Source: Alopecurus myosuroides (Eukaryota > Streptophyta > Magnoliopsida > Poales > Poaceae). From it: a stretch of 64,000 nucleotides of DNA. The position numbers were made by a program, and so were the translations under genes. This document shows positions 31,701 to 40,840 of the stretch, in pieces; positions within the stretch are counted from its first letter, which is position 1, and each line of letters begins with the position of its first letter. The DNA lies in the NCBI GenBank assembly GCA_028641055.1, contig CM054061.1, positions 119,603,186 to 119,667,185 on the forward strand, written 5' to 3'. A model generated the notes under the pieces. That model was not told the origin of the DNA. It did not search any database and saw only the letters and a program-made list of their open reading frames with translations.

Positions 31701-32105
31701 GTCTTGCGGAGTACATTCAAACATACTCATATTGGTTTCGTCCCTGGCTATTGTCTTAGGCAGACTTTGAGCAGAAAACCGGAGAACCTGTAGAAGATGG
31801 TGTCGCTGACGGCTATGCGAAGTAGGAACGTCTCCGAGTCAGTAGCCTGTAGGTAGTCAAGGCATGACTTGGGTTTACCACGAGTATGTTTTGTAGACTT
31901 CCGCTGTGTTTTAGTGTGTGTTCCTGTCCTGCGTGGCAGTTGTTTTCAACCGAGTCATGTGACCAGTTATGTAAGCCTTGTATTCGTGTAGTGGATGTTG
32001 TAATATGCAATGCCAACTCGAGTATGTTGTTCACGACTAACTGACCATGGGATCGTGAATGTATGCATACTAGAGGTCTCGGACTATTAGTATGTGGTCC
32101 CCGCA
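25768..32105 (+). mobile_element. 6.3-kb LTR-like insertion (possible giant solo LTR)
   Basis: It starts TGTAACAGCCC and ends GTCCCCGCA, i.e. TG...CA. It is flanked by AAAAT on both sides (25763-25767, 32106-32110), and Angela coding traces resume on the right. I find no second LTR, PBS or pol domain inside, so a solo LTR or a non-coding LTR derivative is the best guess. A GC-rich promoter-like or transcribed-like block lies at about 27660-28800. The open frames there (for example 28132-28737) look like chance. The A-rich TSD makes the borders less certain. Confidence 0.5.
25893..25972. repeat. Hexanucleotide microsatellite (TGTTTG)n
   Basis: About 13 perfect copies of a 6-bp unit lie close to the start of the 6.3-kb LTR-like insertion. 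It translates as alternating Val-Phe or Asn-Thr in chance ORFs. Confidence 0.9.
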
Positions 32106-34212
32106 AAAATCAATCCTTGTTTGACATGGTAAGATTAATAAAATGCCATTATAATGTTGTAGTTTATACATTAGAGACAACCACTTTTACACTGAAAAGA
32201 GCGCCATCATGATCCGTTGAAATTGACACCATATAAGATATGGTTTGGGTAGTGACCCGAATTGTCTTTTCTTAAGTTTTGGTATGCATAGCATGTGTAA
32301 AATGCTTACAACCAAAATAAGATAAATATATGTTTATAAGGTTATCCAAAATAATCCATTGGGTATTTATCCTATCACCAAACCAAAAGACAAATGTTGT
32401 TTGTCAGAAACGGTTGATTTCTCGAGAAAGCAGTTCTTGCGAAACAAGTGAGTGGGAGGACTGTACAAACTCGACGAGATTAGAGAATTTTTGTTACCAT
32501 GTCAAGAGTAGCGCAACACTGGAAGTTGTTCTGTGGTTTTCTATTTTGACCAAGTAGAAGAGACTACATGTGTTGTAGAGACTTCAAATGAGTTTGCGAA
32601 CTAAACCACAAAAGTCCTAAAACTTTGTACTTAGACCAACTTGTGGTTTAAGAGTAAAGAGTCGTTTTAACAACAAAGGACCTGGACCTTATAAAGGAAG
32701 CAAATGATGGGCCCTGACTTCGTAAAATTGACTATGAGTCATTATATCCGCCATAGTATCCTTGTATGAATATCAAGTATGTGACTTGGTAGTCCTTTTG
32801 ATAGGCATGATGCCTAAAGATAGCAAAAGGGTCTATATAGCGACAAAGACATGGATTTTTACATCCTTTGAAAGTTGTACTTATCGAAAAGTTATTTTCG
32901 AAAAAGTTCAAAAAGTTGACTACTACAAGATTTTTATCTTCCGTAGTGATGCTTTAGTCTTTGCGGATATTTCTAGCAAAAGTTACATATTATGATATGG
33001 CAGTTGAATAACAAAACCAACACTCCTATCGAGGAAGTTTGATCGAAGATGTGTACTTCACACAGTCTGAGAGTTTTGTATAATTTAAAAGGTTGTTGGA
33101 AAGGTATGCAAACTTCAATGGTTGAAGTGAGCATAACGAAGTAGGAATCTTTATCTTAATGAATTTATCAAAAGAGTTTGATTCCATCATGAATGATAAA
33201 GATGCTTGTAAAGTTACAAGAAATTAAGTGGGAGCTCTATGACATATTTCCAATACTTTATGTAGATGACATATGGTTGATTGGAAAATATGTATTTCAA
33301 ATTAACACGGTTAAATTTTTTATATTGATGAAAGGCTTAGAAGATATTGGGCATCGACATCCATAAGAGATGGATTAAAGCACCTAATATGGTTGAGCCA
33401 AATTACATAGATGAAATATTGAAGTAAGTCAATATCGAAATGACAAGAAGGAGTTATTGTCACATGGTAAATAATTGAGCAAGATTCAAGTGTTTTGACA
33501 CATGATGAGCATCATTGAAATTGTGACTTCTAAGTCATGTTTCCATGCTATGTACACAACCAGATGAGTCCTATGCTATAAAATGTTATAGCATGATAAT
33601 TCAAATGATGATTAGAGAACAGTGGAAGAGATCCTTGTGTCATTTTAGAAATGTTAAGGATGTGTTTTCCTATATAGTAATGATAAAATATTTGTTGTAA
33701 TATGTTACACTAATAGTCTTGTCATATATTCATATAAATTTATCTCAATTAAAAATATGTGATAAAGGGTAGCACAATAGGCTGGAAGAAAGTTCGATGC
33801 TGGATTTGAAAGAATTTCAAAATTAAAGTATTGTGACGGATACTACAAAGGCTAAGTATATCGTTGTGTTGACAACAAATAATAAGAGTATTTTGTGTCA
33901 AGGAGTTCTTTATTAAACTTGGTGAATTTCCAAGAATGCTCACACTATGGAGCTACATTTTCACAATGTTAGTAACATTGGTTCAAGCTGAGGAATTAAG
34001 GTTTCACCGGTTGACCAAATATATACAAAGCCATCTCATTAGAGAATGAGTTATGCGTGTAGACGCAAAGAACATGCAAATACAATAGGACCTGAACAGT
34101 TCAGATCTTTTTGATGATGTTTACCACATGCGAAGTATGGTAATAAAACTGGAACGCCATATGTGTTAAGTGCTTACAGACTAGAGTATTGACACTAGTG
34201 CAAGTGGGAGAC

Positions 34213-35871
34213 TGAAGTGAATATGCCCGAGAGGCAATAATAAAGTGGTTATTATCTTATTTCTTGTTTATGATAAATGTTTATTTCTCATGCTAGAATT
34301 GTATTACCTGGAAACATTGATACATGTGTGTTTAATAAACAAACAATGGTTCCTAGTAAAGCCTCTCTTTTAACTAGCTCGTTGATTAATAAATGATCAA
34401 GGTTTCCTGATCATGAACATTGGATGTTGTTAATAACGGGGTCATGTCATTAGAAGAATGATGTGATGAACATAGACCAAATATCAAGATAACAATACGA
34501 TCAAGTCATTTAGTTTATATTGTTATATCTTGCGTACGAAGTAACTTATTCCTTAGACCATGGGATCATGACAATCACTGGTACCAGAAGAGTGCTTTGA
34601 TGTCATCAAACATCACACCGTAACAGGGTGACTATAAAGGTGCCGTTAGGTATTCGGAAAGTACTAGTTGAGGATCATGGATCAAGAGTGGGATTTGTCC
34701 ATCCAAAATGACGGATAGATATACTCTGGGCCCTCTCGGTGATATCACATCGACACCGCTTGCAAGCACGTGATATGATCACAAGGATGTCATATCACAG
34801 AAACGATAAAAAAGTACTTGTCGGTAACGAGATCAAAACAGGGTATGGGTAATACCGATGTTCGGATCTCGGACAAGTAAAATATCGCGAGACAAAGGGA
34901 ATAGTCACTACGTTGATGGTTCACACGATCACAAGAGTCATCGCTGAATATATAGGAGTCTTCACGGATCTCCAGATCCCGCTGTTGCTTATTGATCGGA
35001 GAGGAGTCTCGATCATGTCTATCTTATTCGCGAACCGTAGGGTGACACACCTAAGGTTCGACGACGCATTTGATAGGATACGGAATATCGAAGAATGTTT
35101 TGGGCAACACCGAAATTGTTTCAGGGAATATTGAAATAGTCGCCGAAAATGTTTCGGAAAATATTGAAATAATTCAAGGTGGTATATGTTAATGTTTGAT
35201 TAACAAATAGTTCAAGGGGGTAAGTGTTAATGTTTGTTAATAGGATTAACAAATATTAAAATAAATAAATGAAATTGTTTTATTTATTTATTAAAGAAAA
35301 CCCTTTGAATTTTGAGTGGGAATTGATGAGAGAATGAGTGGGTTGAGTCTAGACTCCACCCACATGATGAGGGGAGAGGTGGAGGCACAAAAACTCGTGG
35401 CTGCCTCCCTCTCCTATATAAAGAGGGGTTGGAGCTCCCTCTCCCCACACACTTAATGTCATCTTCACTTCCTCTCTACCCGCTGCTCCATTCCATAGTC
35501 TCGGGCTTGGGAAAGCCCTGACCATGGGATTCTTCACCACCACCACGCCTTCGTGCTTATGGAGTTCCGAGGAATCCTCTACTTTCGCCTCCCCGCTGGA
35601 TCGTGGGAACGGAGGTCGTCATCAACCGTACGTGTGACCGATCACGGATGCATCGTCGGATTGCGGTGCACATCTTCACGTATCTGGAGATCGATGTGAG
35701 TACGACTACATCACCAACGAGATTTGATCTCGTAACGCTTTGTGTCTTCGAGGGTATGTTCTTATTAAGACTCTCTGTATGACCATTGCTTTCATCTCCT
35801 AGATTAGATCTTGGCCTTTCGGGTGTCTCTCGCGTAGGAAATTTATTGTTTTCTATGCAACGACCCCTTCA
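34213..35871 (+). repeat. 3' LTR of the Angela-like element
   Basis: This is the 1659-bp full-length copy. It ends CGACCCCTTCA, then the GCTTT duplication and the Athila-like integrase sequence. Confidence 0.85.
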
Positions 35872-36771
35872 GCTTTATGGGCTTATAGAACTTCTTATAA
35901 AAATCCTATGGATGTGTCTCCTTATAAATGGTTTATGGAAAATCTTGTCACTTTCCTTTAGCATTAGAACACAAAGCTTATTAGGCAGTCAGAGAACGAA
36001 AAAGAGATTTTAAAATTTCCGGTAAGAAAAGAATGCCTGACTTGAGTTCTTTAGATTAATGGAGAAGTGAGGCGTATGAAAATGCTAGACTATTTAAAGA
36101 TAAAGTTTAAAAAATGGCATGATAGGAGAATTCTTAAAAGAGAGTTTCATGTTGGTGAGAAAGTTCTATTCTATAGGTCTCTTCTTAGTTTTTTGCAGGA
36201 AAATTACTTTCAAGATGGGAAGGATCTTTTATTATTGAAGAAGTGCATCGTTCGGGTGCAATTAAAATTGTTTCCCTCAAAGATAACACTACACAAGTGG
36301 TGAAGGGGCAAAGACTCAAACATTATTTTTCCCGAGATTCTTATGATGAAGATGTTGATACTATTCAAATGGTGACTCCGGAAGAGTTCTCAGAGAGAAA
36401 ATTTCAGAAACTGCAGAGTCCGTTTTCGAATAGGTAACAGTTCCGTTAAGAAAAGGTTCGCGCATTACTTTCCAACTTATATTTTTGTTTTTTATGGAAA
36501 GTATGAAAAATAATGAGCCGAAAAAGGGTAGAAGTCGGTGCCCGAGGTTACCACACCACCTGGTGGCGCGGGCCCACCCCTTGCCGTGCCACCACATGGT
36601 GTGTGCACCTCGGAGCCCGTCTCCGACCTGTTTTCTCCCTGCACTTCCTTTTGTTACGTAAATTTTTGCTATAGAATCCCCCGGACCCCTCGAGGTTCGT
36701 ATATCGTTTTCTCGTCGTGTTTTCATTTCGACCTGTTTTTGGCATATTTCATCTTCAGATTTAGAGCCACA

Positions 36772-37386
36772 ATGTCCTCTTCCGGGCCTCCCAAGGACAA
36801 TTTCTTTGTGAACGTCGTCAACCCGTACATGAACGAGTTGAAGATGTATCCCAAAGAGTTGCTGCTCAAGGATGGGGAGGTCCAGAAAGAACTTGATCAG
36901 GGTCCTAAAGGAGAAGGCAGTCTGGAAGCGAGGATGGAAGACCTGAAGCAAGAAATCTTTAGGTACAAGAAGTTGGCGGAGAGTGAAGTGAACATCATCC
37001 ACAAAATAAATGCAGAACTCACAGCTAAGCACAAGAAGGAGGCTTCCAAGCTTTGGGAGGAAATCTTCTCGCTCGACGAGGCCGCCAATAAATTACAAGC
37101 ACAACTCTACGACATGCAGAATCAAAACTGTGAGTATGGGCTCAGGTTTAAACATATAAGTGCTGCTGCCAGTTTCAGGATATCAGAGACCAAGTCATCA
37201 TTTGTTGATGGGGAGCCTTTGCCTTGTAAGTCTGATGATGAGAAGGATTCACCATCACCACCGACAAGTAATTCGTCATTGGTATTTGGCATCCCTTTGG
37301 CTTGTTCCAAGTTTGGGGGAGTACCGCGGTGTCACACCTTTATCTTTAACCTTTTTTATCTTTTAGTAGAGTCATATCATGAGTAG
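36772..37386 (+). CDS. Extra ORF downstream of Athila-like pol, 204 aa, coiled-coil protein
   Basis: The ATG at 36772 begins MSSSGPPKDNFFVNVVNPYM. I recall very similar short ORFs after pol in Triticeae Athila-lineage gypsy elements. Residues about 45-125 are rich in Lys/Glu/Leu with heptad-like spacing (KDGEVQKELDQ, EARMEDLKQEIF, SKLWEEIFSL), consistent with a coiled coil. There is no signal peptide or clear transmembrane segment in the first 180 residues, so an envelope role is not supported. The hydrophobic tail (FIFNLFYLLVESYHE) may be read-through of non-coding sequence. The frame is open although the neighbouring pol is decayed. Confidence 0.6.
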   Translation: MSSSGPPKDNFFVNVVNPYMNELKMYPKELLLKDGEVQKELDQGPKGEGSLEARMEDLKQEIFRYKKLAESEVNIIHKINAELTAKHKKEASKLWEEIFSLDEAANKLQAQLYDMQNQNCEYGLRFKHISAAASFRISETKSSFVDGEPLPCKSDDEKDSPSPPTSNSSLVFGIPLACSKFGGVPRCHTFIFNLFYLLVESYHE

Positions 37387-37629
37387 AGAAGTTATCATAT
37401 AAGATGGTTTGCAGTATGAAAGTATCTCTCCTTTAGTTGGTTATCGATGTATCCCTTGGTGCGAGTTGCCGTTATGGAATATTAATGAGAAGTTTTATCA
37501 TTTAATTTACATGCATTTTATTTTAGATTGCAATTTCTGTTATATGATTGATCTTGTTGTTAGTATTGGTACCAATGTGGGAGCATCAAGTTAATTTGTT
37601 TGGTTTTGGCAAACTTAGCATTGGTCAGT

Positions 37630-38169
37630 TGTCGGATATATACTGAATAGGGGTATATCAGATGGTAGTCAAAAGTGCCTGATTACTAGGGTGGCCCAAG
37701 TGGTAGTGGGCTATGGTCCATTGGGCGGCCCAGTAAGCTGACGCACAGAATCCGGATTCTAGAAGAACCCGGATCACGGCCCACGTGATCTGGCTTGGAG
37801 GAGAAGGCGGATTCCTTACTTTCGAAGTTAGAAGTTACCGTAGTATTCTAGGTTTCCTACTCTGTATGCCCTAACCCGGCTATTATATAAAGCCGGACGG
37901 GAGATAAGATAGAGAGACAAGAAGCTATAGGCTAACTCGCCGGGAAGTTGATCCTCAGCGAATAGCTAAACCGAACCTCACATTGTAATTGTATACACAG
38001 GCTTTAGCCTGATTAGTGAGATTGCAGGAGTAGGAACGTCGTATTATTACGACGTACCGAACCTGGGTAAATCCTGTGTCTTTTCCTTCAACGCGATCCC
38101 GTTTCCCCACGTCTCTACCCGTAGTCTCATGGCACCCCCGTCTATGAAAACTACTACGATGTCTCCACA
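37630..38169 (+). repeat. 5' LTR of the Tat element
   Basis: It is 540 bp long, starts TGTCGGATAT and ends CTCCACA. A TATATAA box at about 37884-37890 inside GGCTATTATATAAAGCCGG (itself an inverted repeat) is the likely promoter core. Confidence 0.88.
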
Positions 38170-38170
38170 G

Positions 38171-38188
38171 TTGGCGCCCACCGTGGGG
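38171..38188 (+). other. Primer binding site of the Tat element
   Basis: TTGGCGCCCACCGTGGGG follows the LTR after one base. TGGCGCC-type sites are usual in Ty3/gypsy elements. I do not assign the tRNA. Confidence 0.65.
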
Positions 38189-38392
38189 CAAACGACGCCA
38201 GGCGTTAAGTTCTGATCTGGGATACTCGGCGGGATTGGTAGCTCCATAACTGTCGGAAGCCTGGAGTTCGACGACGACGTCGGACGCTTCCTCGACAATG
38301 GATCCTACATACCGACGCAAAATCATCTGGTAAGTGCCTGCGTGTTACCGATCGGATCTGCTAATATCTTTATCGGACTAACTGCAGAGGCC

Positions 38393-40840
38393 ATGGGGTT
38401 TTGCGGTGGAAGCAAATTTTTCCCACCCGCCCTATACCCAGTCGAGGATGACTATGATCCCGGATTTTGCTCAGATCGCCGACATGAAAGTGATACACAC
38501 TTTATCGGTATGGTGCAATCCGAAGTCGCCGAAAACACGGATGGCGGAAACCCCGTGCAGGAGGCAGACAACAGCACACCCACCACAGAGGTGGAAGATC
38601 CGACATCCGTCAACATGGCGATGAACTCGGAAGCTAACTCTGTGCTAGCCGCCATTGAGACGAGATTAGAGTCAGAAACCGGATCGGATGATTTCGATTC
38701 CGAAGATGAAGATGAGGACACCTTCGAGAGAAAAGTGAAGTCTCTTCAAGAGGGATTCCATGAAGTACTAATGGCAAAACCGACTGAAACCACGGACGCC
38801 GGCAGTCAGGAAAGCCCTAAAACTCCTCCGCCAGAGGAAGAGAGAGAATATGGAGAAACCTCTCCGATATTTTCCAATGTCAAGGAATTGACAGAGGATG
38901 AACCTGCTAAAAAGCCTCCCTCTTCCAAGAAAAGGCACAAGGCCGCTAAAAAACTCCAGTACAAACTCCGGAAGAAAAAATCGGCTGATCCAGCTGATGA
39001 AAGCCCGGAAGTAGGAGATGCAAGCGGAATAAAGCCCGCGGAGAAGAAAACCAAGGAAATCCTTGTTCTGCCAATGACAGAACAAGAAGAACAAGATCTG
39101 TTACAAACGCCAGTGGGACTAAACGAACCCCCTGAGATGCTGGAAGCCAGGAGACAAGCTTTCGAATGGCAGAAGCAACATCTACTCAGATCTCGTGAAC
39201 ACCTCCAAAAAACCCAGGATGACATCAAGCTCATGAAGGAAGAAATCGAGGAGTACGAGAAAAAGAATAGGTCTGCCTTAAAACCTACAAGGTTACCCGG
39301 AATCGTAAGACCGGAAGTACTGCCGCCAAAGGAAAGGTTTCATAACCCATCTTGGCAAAAGCAAGTAAACGGCAAGGATGCCAGAGGTGAACCAATATAC
39401 AAAACCGCAGCAGAAAATACGGAAGCAGCGTTCGCCATCCTCAACAATGACATGTACTCCAACGGCGAAAAACTCCAAGGGGTGTATGCTTTCCTAGGAA
39501 AAGCATTGCAACAACAACAGCGGGGCCAAGAGCGATCAGGGAAGTTGCATGACGACTCCGCCCTATGCAAAACAGCTACTTGCGCCGCTGGAGCACCTGG
39601 ACCGAAAGAACCTGGAGATTCAGATGATTCAAAGGATAAAAAAGCAGATACGAGAAAAGACAAGAAAAATCCCGACAATAGGGATGAAGCGTCTAGAACC
39701 ATATCCCATCCCCCGAAAGGTGGACTCAAACTCCACGATCGGGAAGAAAAATACCGGAATGACGGCAAAGCAATGCCACCTCTGAGACGCCCAGCTGAGA
39801 AAGCTGGAAGACATGATGTACCTCATAGGCATGAGAGATCTCGGACACCTCCTAAGGATAAAGAAAGGCACATGAGTAGAACTCCGCCTCATCCAAAAGG
39901 GCGTGATCTCGGAAGAACTAGAAACGATCCCGGAAAATCGCGTCGGCGCAACAATGGAAAAGAAAGGAGTAGATCCCCTTCTGTCCATTCAGCCGGAAGG
40001 TATTCCGCACACATGGATAGGGAGGAAAAGGATGATCTATACTTTGGACCTAAGTGTTTCACTGATAGGATCCGAAGGATAACCCTGCATTCTGGCTTTG
40101 CCAAGGTCGGTCCAACGTACCAGAAATACACCGGCAGTACAAACCCGGATACCTGGCTCTCAGACTACTATACAGCCGTCCAGATTAACAATGGGACAGA
40201 CCTGGAAGCTGTAAAGTTTCTTCCCCTAATGTTACTGGATGGAGCCAGAGATTGGATCAATGGATTGCCATCAAGAACTGTCGACAGCTGGGATGATATG
40301 GCTCGAGTATTCACTCAGCATTTCCGGGGAACTTACAAACGCCCAAACAACATCAACCAGCTGAACCGTTGCACCCAATTCGAGGATGAACCATACGTGG
40401 ATTTGATCTCCAGATGGACCGCAATGAAGAATAGTTGTTCTGGAGTAACTGACGTACAAGCAATACATGCTTTCGTCAATGGCCTAAAACCCGGACTTGT
40501 ATCGTTCATGGTCGGTTCCAAACAGCACAAGGATCTCGGATCTATGCTTACAACCGCCAATGAACACGCTGCAGCCGAAGACGACATCAAACCAAGAGGA
40601 GGCAATATCGACGCACTGATACTGGCCAAGAAAAATCCTCGCCCTGAGAAAAAAGGAACTTCAGATGCAAGACCAAAACCCAAAGAAGTTAACATAGCCT
40701 TTGGAAGTGAAAAAGGGAATAGATGGAAAGGACGCAGTTCAGAACCAATCAACTACACTAAAGAAGAGTGGGAGAAGATTAAGTCGGAACCCTGCGTCCA
40801 CCATTCGCAATTTGGGAAACCCACCCATATGAACGCGTAA
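38393..40840 (+). CDS. Gag of the Tat element, 815 codons
   Basis: The first Met in frame is at 38393. A GTAAGT...CTGCAG pair at 38330-38387 could be a short 5' intron, but its phase does not fit. The N-terminal 500 residues are acidic, then Lys/Arg-rich and disordered (SSKKRHKAAKK, RRRNNGKERSRS). The retrotransposon gag domain spans about residues 553-727 (ITLHSGFAKVGPTYQKYTG, NPDTWLSDYYTAV, ARDWINGLPSRTVDSW). A TAA at 40838-40840 interrupts the frame where a zinc-binding segment begins (CVHHSQFGKPTH, then CWMNKH). The downstream ORFs are in the same frame, so the ancestral reading was probably a single Gag-Pol. Confidence 0.8.
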   Translation: MGFCGGSKFFPPALYPVEDDYDPGFCSDRRHESDTHFIGMVQSEVAENTDGGNPVQEADNSTPTTEVEDPTSVNMAMNSEANSVLAAIETRLESETGSDDFDSEDEDEDTFERKVKSLQEGFHEVLMAKPTETTDAGSQESPKTPPPEEEREYGETSPIFSNVKELTEDEPAKKPPSSKKRHKAAKKLQYKLRKKKSADPADESPEVGDASGIKPAEKKTKEILVLPMTEQEEQDLLQTPVGLNEPPEMLEARRQAFEWQKQHLLRSREHLQKTQDDIKLMKEEIEEYEKKNRSALKPTRLPGIVRPEVLPPKERFHNPSWQKQVNGKDARGEPIYKTAAENTEAAFAILNNDMYSNGEKLQGVYAFLGKALQQQQRGQERSGKLHDDSALCKTATCAAGAPGPKEPGDSDDSKDKKADTRKDKKNPDNRDEASRTISHPPKGGLKLHDREEKYRNDGKAMPPLRRPAEKAGRHDVPHRHERSRTPPKDKERHMSRTPPHPKGRDLGRTRNDPGKSRRRNNGKERSRSPSVHSAGRYSAHMDREEKDDLYFGPKCFTDRIRRITLHSGFAKVGPTYQKYTGSTNPDTWLSDYYTAVQINNGTDLEAVKFLPLMLLDGARDWINGLPSRTVDSWDDMARVFTQHFRGTYKRPNNINQLNRCTQFEDEPYVDLISRWTAMKNSCSGVTDVQAIHAFVNGLKPGLVSFMVGSKQHKDLGSMLTTANEHAAAEDDIKPRGGNIDALILAKKNPRPEKKGTSDARPKPKEVNIAFGSEKGNRWKGRSSEPINYTKEEWEKIKSEPCVHHSQFGKPTHMNA

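Larger units (their letters stand above)
22974..34212 (+). pseudogene. Degenerate gag-pol of the Angela-like element
   Basis: The coding traces run in family order. A zinc-knuckle remnant FFCKGKG lies near 24777. An integrase C-terminal region with TPYKIWFG, KCLQPK and FILSPNQKTNVVCQKR lies at about 32205-32430. A reverse transcriptase motif ILYVDDIWLIG lies near 33255-33290, and an RNase H trace TTKAKYIVVL near 33840. CAAGTGGGAGAC (34201-34212) before the 3' LTR is the polypurine tract. Stops and frame shifts are everywhere, so no protein can be made. The insertion at 25768-32105 separates the gag side from the integrase end. Confidence 0.7.
21950..35871 (+). mobile_element. BARE1/WIS/Angela-like Ty1/copia element, old and decayed
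   Basis: The LTRs begin TGAAG and end CTTCA. The TSD GCTTT is exact (21945-21949, 35872-35876). The LTR start (ATATGCCCGAGAGGCAATAA) resembles the BARE1/Angela LTR as I remember it. The PBS TGGTATCAGAGTCGG follows the 5' LTR after one base. The internal region holds degenerate gag-pol, itself split by a 6.3-kb LTR-like insertion. The two LTRs differ in length (1008 and 1659 bp). Confidence 0.85.
20741..36440 (+). pseudogene. Athila-like pol fragment (RNase H and integrase), split by a copia element
   Basis: The left piece encodes CDASDFDVGVVL, HYASKNYATTEK and [16 protein letters not shown] (RNase H), [17 protein letters not shown], a zinc-binding HDSAYGGHHAGDRT segment and the integrase core [18 protein letters not shown] and [18 protein letters not shown]. 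Many stops and frame shifts interrupt it. After the copia insertion and its GCTTT duplication, the right piece continues with the integrase C-terminus (SYKNPMDVSPYKWFM, FHVGEKVLFYRS). It is clearly decayed. Confidence 0.75.

Noticed and set aside
36772..37386. Envelope-like protein
   Set aside because: No signal peptide, glycoprotein features or internal transmembrane segment. Position alone is not enough.
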